A DNA stretch of 64,000 nucleotides from an uncultured Bacteroidia bacterium (GTDB lineage: Bacteria > Bacteroidota > Bacteroidia > Bacteroidales > UBA932): contig CADBPR010000019.1 of assembly GCA_902796555.1 (NCBI GenBank), positions 1 through 64,000 on the forward strand, in the 5' to 3' direction. Positions 21,190-28,969 of this stretch are shown piece after piece (position 1 is the first letter of the stretch; each line of letters starts with the position of its first letter). Made by a program: the position numbers and the translations under genes. The notes under the pieces were generated by a model that worked only from the letters and a program-made list of their open reading frames with translations, was not told the DNA's origin and made no database searches.

Positions 21190-22157
21190 AGTATGGCAAT
21201 GGTTTGCAAGGCATTATACAAACGGTTCAGCACCTTGGAGAAGGCGGCGTCGGAGAAATTGAGTTCCAACGGGTCTCCCGTGGTCTGAACGGTGATTTTC
21301 CGGACCCCGGCCAGCATTTTTTTCAAGTCGGCATTCTCGGGATAGCAGATGGCCCGACCGGCTGCCAGGTCCTTTTCCTGATGCAGCTCAATCCGGTTTC
21401 CGTCGGCTGTCTCGACCGTAACGGAAGCCCCATAGGGCACGGTGACGCCCTTGAAATAAAAATTCAAGTCGTAGCCTTCCGTATTGTGTTCGGCATAATA
21501 GAAATACACCAGCGAGATGCCCACCGCGTCGTTCACGTCCAGGGCATTCGTCTCAGCGAGCCGGCTGCCGCCGCGGTCCTGTAGGGAACGGAGCAGTCCG
21601 GATACGTCGGACACCGGTGCGGGAGCCTGGCGGATGGCATCGTATTGCGCCGCTACGGCCGCACCGAATTCGTTGTTTTTATAGGCCACTTTGACGGCGC
21701 CGTCGGAGGACCAGCGTTTCGTGATGTCCACCGCAGATACGCCCGCGGCGATTTTCTTCAGGTCCGCTTCTTCGAGGTAATACTCCCCATAATTCCACCA
21801 GAGGCGCGATTTCTCACCCTGGATGCCGTCCGGAGCCACACGGTTGGGTTCCGAAGCGGAATTCTTCACGATGACGGTCCGGCCGGCCGTCGTGGTGATG
21901 GTCAGCGGCGCGTTCTTAGGCATTTTCCAGGGCGCGCTGTCTTCCACATCCAGCCGGAGCTTATACACGGGCTGCCCGTCCGAGAACAGCACCCGTGAGA
22001 GTTTGACATAGAGGGTGGTCGTACCGTCAATCCGGCTGCGCTCAGCGGCCGTATAGGTATATCCGTTGCGGACATAATTGTAGCGAAGCGACTCCTGGGC
22101 GGACAAGCCCAGGCAACAGCAGGCGGCAAACGCCAGCATCATCCATTTCTTCATCAT
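21186..22157 (-). CDS. Secreted protein of unknown function
   Basis: A 323-residue protein with an N-terminal signal peptide ending near GLSAQ. I do not recognise the family. Two similar beta-rich halves may exist: VYKLRLDVEDSAPWKM and LNFYFKGVTVPYGAS both precede segments where Lys/Asp-rich stretches sit near ITKRWS or ITVQTTG. It starts within the stop of the upstream gene (ATGA) and ends within the start of the NAGPA-like lipoprotein gene, so the three are probably made together. Confidence 0.6.
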   Translation of the reverse strand: MMKKWMMLAFAACCCLGLSAQESLRYNYVRNGYTYTAAERSRIDGTTTLYVKLSRVLFSDGQPVYKLRLDVEDSAPWKMPKNAPLTITTTAGRTVIVKNSASEPNRVAPDGIQGEKSRLWWNYGEYYLEEADLKKIAAGVSAVDITKRWSSDGAVKVAYKNNEFGAAVAAQYDAIRQAPAPVSDVSGLLRSLQDRGGSRLAETNALDVNDAVGISLVYFYYAEHNTEGYDLNFYFKGVTVPYGASVTVETADGNRIELHQEKDLAAGRAICYPENADLKKMLAGVRKITVQTTGDPLELNFSDAAFSKVLNRLYNALQTIAIL

Positions 22158-22621
22158 TTTCGATTCAATCTGTCTACCTGCTCGAGCAGGAGTGTCGCTT
22201 CTTTCCTACCAAAAGTCTTGCCATAAACATATCCGGCCAGCACGGCCGCCGCTATGACGGTGAGAATCAAACCGGCGATATGAAGGGGCTGCGGGGTCAC
22301 GGTGAAGACTTTTCCCAACAGCCAAAGCGCCAGCAGGGCCAGTCCCATCAGCAGGACGTCGCTGATCCGGCCCGGGCGTTTGCCGCAACGGACGCTGATA
22401 CGGTAGCCGCCGTCCGCCTGCTCGGCATTCACCACCAGATGACGGGTCTGCAGCGGTGTGGAATAGTCCAGCCAGAACTCGCCGGCCCGGCTGTCCCCTA
22501 CCTCGCGGCCCTGGGCACGCAGGATGTCGGAGAGACTTTTCAGAAAGCTTTCTGGGTCCTGGTCGGAGGTAACCATCCGGTGCCCGGCCGGTTCCAGTTT
22601 GATTCCGGTATCAAATTCCAT
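22154..22621 (-). CDS. Small membrane protein of unknown function
   Basis: A 155-residue protein starting MEFDTGIKLEPAGHRM. It has a soluble N-terminal half and two hydrophobic helices (ISDVLLMGLALLALWLLG and HIAGLILTVIAAAVLAGYVYG) followed by a short basic tail. No known domain is recognised. The frame extends to 22633 only through a GTG codon, so the ATG at 22621 is preferred. It follows the Dcu-type carrier by 12 bp. Confidence 0.6.
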   Translation of the reverse strand: MEFDTGIKLEPAGHRMVTSDQDPESFLKSLSDILRAQGREVGDSRAGEFWLDYSTPLQTRHLVVNAEQADGGYRISVRCGKRPGRISDVLLMGLALLALWLLGKVFTVTPQPLHIAGLILTVIAAAVLAGYVYGKTFGRKEATLLLEQVDRLNRK

Positions 22622-22633
22622 CGCAGAACACAA

Positions 22634-24007
22634 TTATTGGATAAAGCCGGCGAAATAACCCGCAAAAAACACGTTCGTAATCAGATAGCCAATGATGGTC
22701 GACACCGTTACGCTAATCAGGCCCGGCATCATAAAACTGTGGTTCAGCAGATATTTGCCGATAACCGTGGTTCCGGACCGGTCGAAATTGACCGTGGCGA
22801 TATCGGAGGGATAATTCGGGATGAAGAAGTAGCCGTATACGCTCGGCAGTACGCCCAGCAGCACCGGACCGGCAATGCCCAGTTCAAAGGCCAGCGGCAG
22901 CATCGCCACCACGACGGCTCCCTGGGAATTAATCAGCACGGACACCAGGAAGAAGACGAAGGCGATGGACCAGGGGTAAGCCGCGACAATCCCCGCCAGC
23001 ATATCTTTCATCTGGTCCATATAATTGCTGAAATAGGTATCGGCCAGCCAGGCGATGCCGTAAATCGCCACGACGGCCACCATGCCGCTTTGCCAGACGG
23101 CTCCGGCAACCGCTTTTTTCGGCTGTGCCTTGCAGAACATGATGTTGCAGGCGGCTGCCGTCAGCATGATAATCTGAATGATGATATTCATCTTCGGAAT
23201 CGCCAGATATGCGGCCAGCGTCTGGTCGCCGACATGTATCATCTGGAAGAACGCGAAAACGACAATCAGCAGCAACGCAGCCAGGAAAATAAAGACGGAG
23301 GCCTTCGCTTCACGGGTAATCACCTTGTCCAGGGTGGTAGCGGATTCGCCGTACATGAATTTGTTCAGTTCCGGGTCTGCTTTCCGTTTCAGGAACTCGG
23401 GATCCTTGTCCAGGTCTTTGCCCCGCCGGTAGGAGGCGGCTGCTGCGCAGAGCAGGCCGCAGAGGCAGGCCGGAATCGTGACCAGCAGCACCTGGGGGAT
23501 GGACACCATGTAACCGTTCGCATTGGAAATGGTCACGAAGGCGACGACGGCCGCGGCAATCGGAGAACAGGTAATGCCCACCTGGGATGCGATGGAAGCG
23601 ACGCCGCAAGGTCGTTCGGGGCGGATATTCTTCTTCAGCGCGATGTCACAGATAATCGGCATGAGGGTGTAGACCACGTGGCCGGTGCCGACCAGAACCG
23701 TCAGAAAGAAGGTGGTGAGAGGGGCCAGGAAGGTGATATGGTCGGGGTGTTTGCGCAGCATGCGTTCCGCAATCTGAATCATCCAGTCCATACCGCCGGA
23801 GGCCTGCAAGGTACCGGCGCAGGTAACCGCGGCGATGATGATATAAATCACGTCGGTGGGCGGCGTACCGGGTTTCAGGCCGAAGCCGAAGACCAGGATG
23901 GCCAGTCCGATGCCGGAGATGGCCCCAAGGGCCAGGCTGCCGTAACGGGAACCGACATACAGAGCTGCCAAAACAATCAGCAGCTCGACAATCATAGTAA
24001 AAGTCAT
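22634..24007 (-). CDS. Anaerobic C4-dicarboxylate transporter (DcuA/DcuB family)
   Basis: A 457-residue membrane protein with about ten to twelve helices. The Dcu-family segments are visible: GISGIGLAILVFGFGLKPGT-like opening, PLTTFFLTVLVGTGHVVYTL, SQVGITCSPIAAAVVAF and FFIPNYPSDIATVNFDRSGT near the C-terminus. These carriers exchange fumarate, malate or aspartate for succinate during fumarate respiration, matching the anaerobic, Rnf-containing lifestyle implied elsewhere. It lies 12 bp downstream of a PPC/DUF296 gene. Confidence 0.9.
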   Translation of the reverse strand: MTFTMIVELLIVLAALYVGSRYGSLALGAISGIGLAILVFGFGLKPGTPPTDVIYIIIAAVTCAGTLQASGGMDWMIQIAERMLRKHPDHITFLAPLTTFFLTVLVGTGHVVYTLMPIICDIALKKNIRPERPCGVASIASQVGITCSPIAAAVVAFVTISNANGYMVSIPQVLLVTIPACLCGLLCAAAASYRRGKDLDKDPEFLKRKADPELNKFMYGESATTLDKVITREAKASVFIFLAALLLIVVFAFFQMIHVGDQTLAAYLAIPKMNIIIQIIMLTAAACNIMFCKAQPKKAVAGAVWQSGMVAVVAIYGIAWLADTYFSNYMDQMKDMLAGIVAAYPWSIAFVFFLVSVLINSQGAVVVAMLPLAFELGIAGPVLLGVLPSVYGYFFIPNYPSDIATVNFDRSGTTVIGKYLLNHSFMMPGLISVTVSTIIGYLITNVFFAGYFAGFIQ

Positions 24008-24019
24008 CGTGTTATCGTG

Positions 24020-24481
24020 TTAGAAATCATAGAGGTTCAGACCGGTTTCGGCATCGAACCGACGGCCGGGCGCCGCATTGATATAATCCTCGACGAACAG
24101 TTCGCAGGCCCCGTTGACCTCGGCTGTCAGCAGATGCCCGCCGATGACGGTATAATCGCGCCGGCCCAGGGTGATGTGCAGGTGGAGGTAGACTTCGCCG
24201 TCTTTCATGGAAATGTTGCCGGTCAGGTTGGTGATTTCCATTTGTTCTTCGAAGGTTTTGTCGACATACTGCTTGGTGGCCGGATCGAGGAAGCGCAGCG
24301 TAGCGCTGCGAACGGCTCCCAGACCGCGGACTTCTCCGGCGAAAATTTCGCGTTCCTGGCAAAAGGCTTTCAACGCAGCGGAAATCTCTTGATGATTGGC
24401 GATGCTGAGAATATATTTGTCCTCTACATCTTGAATCCAGGAATATTGCGGGGTACGTCCGCTTTCGGAAAGTTCAAACAT
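24020..24481 (-). CDS. PPC/DUF296-domain protein
   Basis: A 153-residue cytosolic protein that is essentially one plant-and-prokaryote-conserved (PPC) domain: ISAALKAFCQEREIFAGEVR, GLGAVRSATLRFLD, ISMKDGEVYLHLHITLGRRD and VIGGHLLTAEVNGACELFV. The histidines HLHI and GGH form the putative metal-binding patch of bacterial members. In plants the domain occurs with AT-hooks; here there is none. It lies directly before the Dcu carrier gene, so the two may share control. Confidence 0.85.
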   Translation of the reverse strand: MFELSESGRTPQYSWIQDVEDKYILSIANHQEISAALKAFCQEREIFAGEVRGLGAVRSATLRFLDPATKQYVDKTFEEQMEITNLTGNISMKDGEVYLHLHITLGRRDYTVIGGHLLTAEVNGACELFVEDYINAAPGRRFDAETGLNLYDF

Positions 24482-24508
24482 AATGATTCGTTACCTATTA
24501 AAAAATAC

Positions 24509-26221
24509 CTAAGAAGTTTGCGCGTCGGAATCGGAACGATATTGCGCGACATACTCGGAAGGGGTCTGCTGATAAAAATCCTTGAACGCCGTGGAGAAAT
24601 AAGACGCAGTGGAAAAACCGCACTGCAGCGCTATTTCATTAATCGGTAAATCACTCTCCAGCAGGAGTTTAGCAGCATGCTTCATACGTGCTGCTTTCAG
24701 TAAATTGGAAGGAGAAGGAGCGCCTTCCGCTTTTAACTTCCGATTAAGATGAATACGGCTAATCCCCAACGATTCAGCCATTTCCTCTACACCATATGAA
24801 GCATCGGGAAGGTGCTGCAGAATCAGATTGTTCACCTGCTGCATAAAATAGGATTCCACATGGAAAAGTTCCGGCTCGGATACGGCAACAGGTTCAGAAA
24901 CAGGCTTTTCAACCTGCTCGACAGAAGGTTTGGCATCGAATGTGACACGCGGTTTCGGCTCCTGAGGGGTGCTAGGCTTGGGTTCCTGAGAGGTGTTGGG
25001 CTTGGGTTCCTGAGGGGTGTTAGGCTTGGGTTCCTGGGGGATGCTGGGCTTCGGCTCCTGTGGTATGCCAGGTGCCGGAGAAACGTTCGGCTTCGGAGCA
25101 ACAATAGGCTTCGGCTCCGAGGGCAGCTGAGGCTTGGGTGCCGCAGGAGCAACCGGTTTCGGCGCCGGAGAAACACCGGGCTTTGTATCTTGCGGTTCAA
25201 TCGCTTTGGACTCCGGAGCAATGGCTTGAGCCGGTTCAGCAGGCACCTGCGGTTTCGGGACATACGCAACCTGCGGCTTAGGCTCCTGCGGAAGCGGTTT
25301 CGACACCTGTGCGGCCGCTACAGGCTTCTCCGCGGATGTATCGACGTTTTTAGGAGCCGGAGACGCAGGCTTCGGAGGAACAAGCGCAGACGTATCTTTG
25401 GGAGCAGGAGAAGAAGATGCCGGCTTCGGAGCAACCGGAGCAGCTACATCTTTGGGAGCAGCAGGAGATACGGAAGGTCTCGGCACCGCATGCTGAAAAG
25501 CAGGGTGCGAAACGGAGGGCGGCGTCGTATGAAAAGAAGTAAGATTACTGACTTCCTGATTCTGCAGATTGAGGCGTTTTTCGTGAAAATAAAGGAAGAA
25601 AATAACCACTGCCAACAGCAGAAAACAAGCCATCAGAAGCCATGCCCAAAAAGGTACCGAATACTTGACAATGGTATGAATTTCGTCTGCAACTTCCTGA
25701 TTATTAGCGGTTGTTTCAAAATCAGAATGTATCGAATTTAAATCTTTAGCGACCGTAGAGACCGCGTCCGGCGAGAGCTGAAGCAACTGCCGGGAAGCCG
25801 TCAAAGCCTGAACGGAAAGACTGTCGGCGGCAGGAGAAAAAGACTGAACCGCCTCATCCAATGCGAGGGTACGGAAACCGGAAACATTGGTATAATAAGA
25901 AACAACACCCGATGCATCCAGCACCCACAAGATATTGCCGGGGCTCACATATAAGGAAGCAATCGCATTGCTGGAGAGATGCCCGACTTCCCGGGTATAA
26001 TGCAGAACACGGCCGTTGCGCCCGAAACGGAACAATCCCCGGTCGGCCGTTCCGACCCAAAGCGAACCATCTTGACTGCTTTTGACAAGCGATGTAGGGT
26101 TAGAACCTACGATTTGTTCCCATCCCTCGTACAGGTTGGAAGAGGAAGACTCCTGCGCCCGGACAAACCATGAGCATAGCAGCAGCACCCCAACGAACAG
26201 ATATTTCCAGGGTTGTTTCAT
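24509..26221 (-). CDS. Membrane-anchored AraC-family regulator with long proline-rich linker
   Basis: A 570-residue protein with an unusual build. Residues 1-22 are a signal sequence; about 30-115 hold two beta-propeller-like units (SLWVGTADRGLFRFGRNG, then SNAIASLYVSPGNILWVLD) as found in hybrid two-component sensors; 189-212 is a transmembrane helix; 234-452 is a Pro/Lys/Glu/Ala-rich linker with PQEPKPN-type repeats; 457-563 is an AraC DNA-binding domain (MAESLGISRIHLNRKLK and NEIALQCGFSTASYFSTAFK). No histidine kinase or receiver is present. It likely couples an envelope signal directly to transcription. It follows the DUF3575 gene by 33 bp. Confidence 0.85.
   Translation of the reverse strand: MKQPWKYLFVGVLLLCSWFVRAQESSSSNLYEGWEQIVGSNPTSLVKSSQDGSLWVGTADRGLFRFGRNGRVLHYTREVGHLSSNAIASLYVSPGNILWVLDASGVVSYYTNVSGFRTLALDEAVQSFSPAADSLSVQALTASRQLLQLSPDAVSTVAKDLNSIHSDFETTANNQEVADEIHTIVKYSVPFWAWLLMACFLLLAVVIFFLYFHEKRLNLQNQEVSNLTSFHTTPPSVSHPAFQHAVPRPSVSPAAPKDVAAPVAPKPASSSPAPKDTSALVPPKPASPAPKNVDTSAEKPVAAAQVSKPLPQEPKPQVAYVPKPQVPAEPAQAIAPESKAIEPQDTKPGVSPAPKPVAPAAPKPQLPSEPKPIVAPKPNVSPAPGIPQEPKPSIPQEPKPNTPQEPKPNTSQEPKPSTPQEPKPRVTFDAKPSVEQVEKPVSEPVAVSEPELFHVESYFMQQVNNLILQHLPDASYGVEEMAESLGISRIHLNRKLKAEGAPSPSNLLKAARMKHAAKLLLESDLPINEIALQCGFSTASYFSTAFKDFYQQTPSEYVAQYRSDSDAQTS
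24950..25063 (-). repeat. PQEPKP-encoding tandem repeats in the AraC-type regulator
   Basis: Five consecutive units of about eight codons (PQEPKPNT/S type, residues 387-424) with near-identical DNA, for example the plus-strand string GGCTTGGGTTCCTGAGG recurring. Repeat number may vary between strains. Confidence 0.75.
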
Positions 26222-26254
26222 TTTTAAAAATGTATCATTTTCAAAAATTACTAA

Positions 26255-28138
26255 CTACTTGGTAATCTTCTTGTTGTAGTGAAAAAGGTAGATAAGGGAG
26301 ACCTTTGCAGAAGTAGGTCCAGGCCAGAGAAAATGATCCTGATTCAAGAAATGAAGCTGCTGGTCTTCCTGCCATTGATAGTGCTGGAAGTCAGCATACA
26401 TACCGCCCAATCCGATGTTCATATCCAACCGCCACCAATTCCCGAGCGGGAGGGTATAACCTACGCCCAAAGAGCCCATGAACTCTTTTCCCTGCACACC
26501 TTTTTTGTTTGGTTCAATATCAAACTTACCTGTTCCGAAGGCGGCGGAAAGATACCAGCCACGGAGAACGGAAGCATCCCGCTTCTCCCATGCTTTGAGG
26601 TAATAGCGATAACCCAAATCCAAATGTTGAATCTGAAACGCACGGGAATTGTCGGCGGCCACCCACCAGGGGAACAGATAGTCGGCCCGCAGTACAGAAT
26701 GATGACCGACCGGAACTTCCAAACCGACATTCACTGCCGTGACCGCATCATAGAGAAGATTGGTGGATACACCGAACAGCGCCCGCGGTTCTTTGACAAA
26801 AAGCGGAACGACTGTGGCGGCCGGAACCGGCTTGAGATTTTCAAATTCGCCGGCGGTTCGGTCATCCCCGTTAGATTTTTCAATTCTCACGGGCTCTTCC
26901 AACTGGACAGTTTCGGGTGCAGCGGCGACCTCCGTCGACGGGTCCGCATCAGACGAGGGTTCGTCAGATACATCGGACGCGACGGGAATCGTATCGGGTA
27001 CAGGTTCGGCAGAAGGCTCCGAAGAAGATTCTTCGGAAGTTGCATCGGCCGACGGTTCAGACAAAGATGCGGCGCTCGGTTCAAGTGAAGGCTCCAAAGA
27101 AGATTCTTCGGAAGCAGCCGGCGGGAAGGCAGCGGATGTTTTACCTTTATAAGATAAAACGACGGCGCGCAAATCCGTCATGGTATGGGTCACCAGGGTT
27201 CGCCAGGTATTGCCGCCGTTCAGTTGGCGAAGTGCGTTCTTTTTTGCAGAAATGGACAATGAAGCATTGTCCAGAATCCAGAGGATATCATTCTTATCCG
27301 CTCCGTCATAATCATGCAATACCAAGTTCCGAAGTCCTTCCCAGTCTTCTCCCAGCACGCGGGTGAAAATATGGGACTCCGGAATGCCGGCTGAAACCAG
27401 GCGGTCCCGGACGGCAGCGGCACGCCGGACAGACAAGGAATGGTTGACGGACTCGGTGCCTTCCACAGAAGACCAGGCATTCAGGTAAACTGTATCGGAC
27501 GGATGAACGCCGGCCAGAACGGCGGCGTTGTTCCGGTAATCTTCCTGCAGGGTTGCACTGCTCCGGGCAAACACGACGCGGTCGGTCGAAGTCGGGAGCT
27601 CAGTTTCGGCACTGGCAAACACGACCTGCACCTCTGTACGGCGCAGCCGCGGGAACCAATGTTTGACCAAGTCGTCCCAAGCCTCGCCTACCCACAAATC
27701 CTGCAGGCGGGTCTTGCGGTCTGTTTCCGGAGAACGCAGAATGGCAATGGCATCTTCTTTCCAAGGATGAGAAGAGCGGGAGAGATATCCGATGATACCG
27801 GACCAGTCCTCATCCAATACGACGACCCGGAACCGGTCCGCGCCCAAAGACGGGTAACGGGCGGAAAGCTGCGCTACCATATTATTGGCACGCGCGCGCG
27901 CGATTCGACGGTTGACGGCCTGGGGACCGTCCGGAGAAGCGACACCCTGCACCAGGACGTACGCCACTTCGCGGCCCGAAGCCATCAGAACATCCAGCGA
28001 AGCAAGTGCAGCTGCATTGTCGCGATACGTAGAATCCATCTGTTCGGCGTTAATCCGGTAACGGAAGGATGAACGCTCCACGGCACCGGCGCCCCAACAG
28101 GTCACCAGCAACATCGCGATTATGAGCAACTTTTTCAC
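26255..28138 (-). CDS. DUF3575 outer-membrane protein with two OmpA-like modules
   Basis: A 627-residue secreted protein. After the signal peptide (1-19) come two related OmpA-like modules, about 25-168 (NRRIARARANNMVAQL, DEDWSGIIGYL) and 172-327 (NHSLSVRRAAAVRDRLV, GEDWEGLRNLV). Then follows a Ser/Glu/Pro-rich linker (about 340-400) and a DUF3575 domain (452-627) with STNLLYDAVTAVNVGLEVPV and YLFPWW. The latter is clearly homologous to the pilus-locus protein at 52923, where the same motif reads KTNLLYDAVTALNFEVEVPI. It is the gene immediately upstream of the membrane AraC regulator. No pilin gene is next to it. Confidence 0.88.
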   Translation of the reverse strand: MKKLLIIAMLLVTCWGAGAVERSSFRYRINAEQMDSTYRDNAAALASLDVLMASGREVAYVLVQGVASPDGPQAVNRRIARARANNMVAQLSARYPSLGADRFRVVVLDEDWSGIIGYLSRSSHPWKEDAIAILRSPETDRKTRLQDLWVGEAWDDLVKHWFPRLRRTEVQVVFASAETELPTSTDRVVFARSSATLQEDYRNNAAVLAGVHPSDTVYLNAWSSVEGTESVNHSLSVRRAAAVRDRLVSAGIPESHIFTRVLGEDWEGLRNLVLHDYDGADKNDILWILDNASLSISAKKNALRQLNGGNTWRTLVTHTMTDLRAVVLSYKGKTSAAFPPAASEESSLEPSLEPSAASLSEPSADATSEESSSEPSAEPVPDTIPVASDVSDEPSSDADPSTEVAAAPETVQLEEPVRIEKSNGDDRTAGEFENLKPVPAATVVPLFVKEPRALFGVSTNLLYDAVTAVNVGLEVPVGHHSVLRADYLFPWWVAADNSRAFQIQHLDLGYRYYLKAWEKRDASVLRGWYLSAAFGTGKFDIEPNKKGVQGKEFMGSLGVGYTLPLGNWWRLDMNIGLGGMYADFQHYQWQEDQQLHFLNQDHFLWPGPTSAKVSLIYLFHYNKKITK

Positions 28139-28243
28139 AGGAATGTTACATATTCCCTACAAAGTTGACAATAAATATCCGAAATTGCAACACTTTTCGT
28201 ATCTATTTCAAAGGAAACAGGTCAAAAGTGATACAAAACCGGC

Positions 28244-28969
28244 TTATTTTCCCAGAAACTTCCGGTCCAGATAGGACATAAAGGCCGTCCGGTACAAGTC
28301 GCCGACCGGCAGCGAAACCTCTCCGCCCAGCAAGACCCTGTTACGGGAAACCTCGCGGATACAGGAAAGATTGATGATATAGGATTTATGAATGCGCATA
28401 AATTTATCCGCCGGAAGCCGCTCTTCGATTTTTTTCATGCTCAGCAGCACGATAATCGGTTCGGGTTCGTCTTTGACATGAATTTTCAGATATTCGCTCA
28501 TCCCTTCCACATATTCAATCCGGCTGACCTCAATCCGCACAATCTTGTAATCCGTCTTGAAAAACAGGGCATCGTCAGCGTCTACTGCGGACACGGCGGA
28601 CACCGCTCCGCGCAGGTCATACTGCTTCTTGACCTTGGCTGCAGCCTTCTGGAAATCCGCCAGACCGAAGGGTTTGAGCAGATAATCCACCGCCTCTACC
28701 TTGTATCCCTCGACAGCATACTCGGAATAGGCCGTCGTAAACACCACCAGGGGCGGCTGGGCAAGGGACTGGACGAACTCCATCCCGGTCAGGTCCGGCA
28801 TATTGATATCCAGGAACATGGCATCCACCGCCTCTTTTTCCAGCACGGATGCCGCCTCAACCGCGCTGTGGCAGGAAGCAACCAATTCAAAATAAGGTAT
28901 TTTCGCGATATACGCGGTGATTTGTTTGAGCGCCAGGGGCTCGTCATCTACGGCTATTACTCTAATCAT
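28244..28969 (-). CDS. LytTR-family response regulator
   Basis: A 241-residue response regulator. The receiver domain has acidic residues VDDE (8-10), phosphoacceptor Asp54 in MFLDINMPDLTG and Lys in LLKPFG. The C-terminal LytTR DNA-binding domain shows YVEGMSEYLKIHV, FMRIHKSYIINLSCI and VLLGGEVSLPVG. Its start overlaps the kinase gene by eight bases, so they form one two-component pair. Targets are unknown; the two small outer-membrane protein genes upstream of the kinase are candidates only by proximity. Confidence 0.93.
   Translation of the reverse strand: MIRVIAVDDEPLALKQITAYIAKIPYFELVASCHSAVEAASVLEKEAVDAMFLDINMPDLTGMEFVQSLAQPPLVVFTTAYSEYAVEGYKVEAVDYLLKPFGLADFQKAAAKVKKQYDLRGAVSAVSAVDADDALFFKTDYKIVRIEVSRIEYVEGMSEYLKIHVKDEPEPIIVLLSMKKIEERLPADKFMRIHKSYIINLSCIREVSRNRVLLGGEVSLPVGDLYRTAFMSYLDRKFLGK

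Noticed and set aside
22280..24649. Long plus-strand open frame (789 codons) opposite the Dcu carrier and PPC genes
   Set aside because: His/Gln/Arg-rich translation without any domain, antisense to two well-supported genes.
26080..26120. tRNA-like sequence (GGGTTAGAACCTACG)
   Set aside because: It lies inside the coding region of the membrane AraC regulator, and no cloverleaf can be formed.
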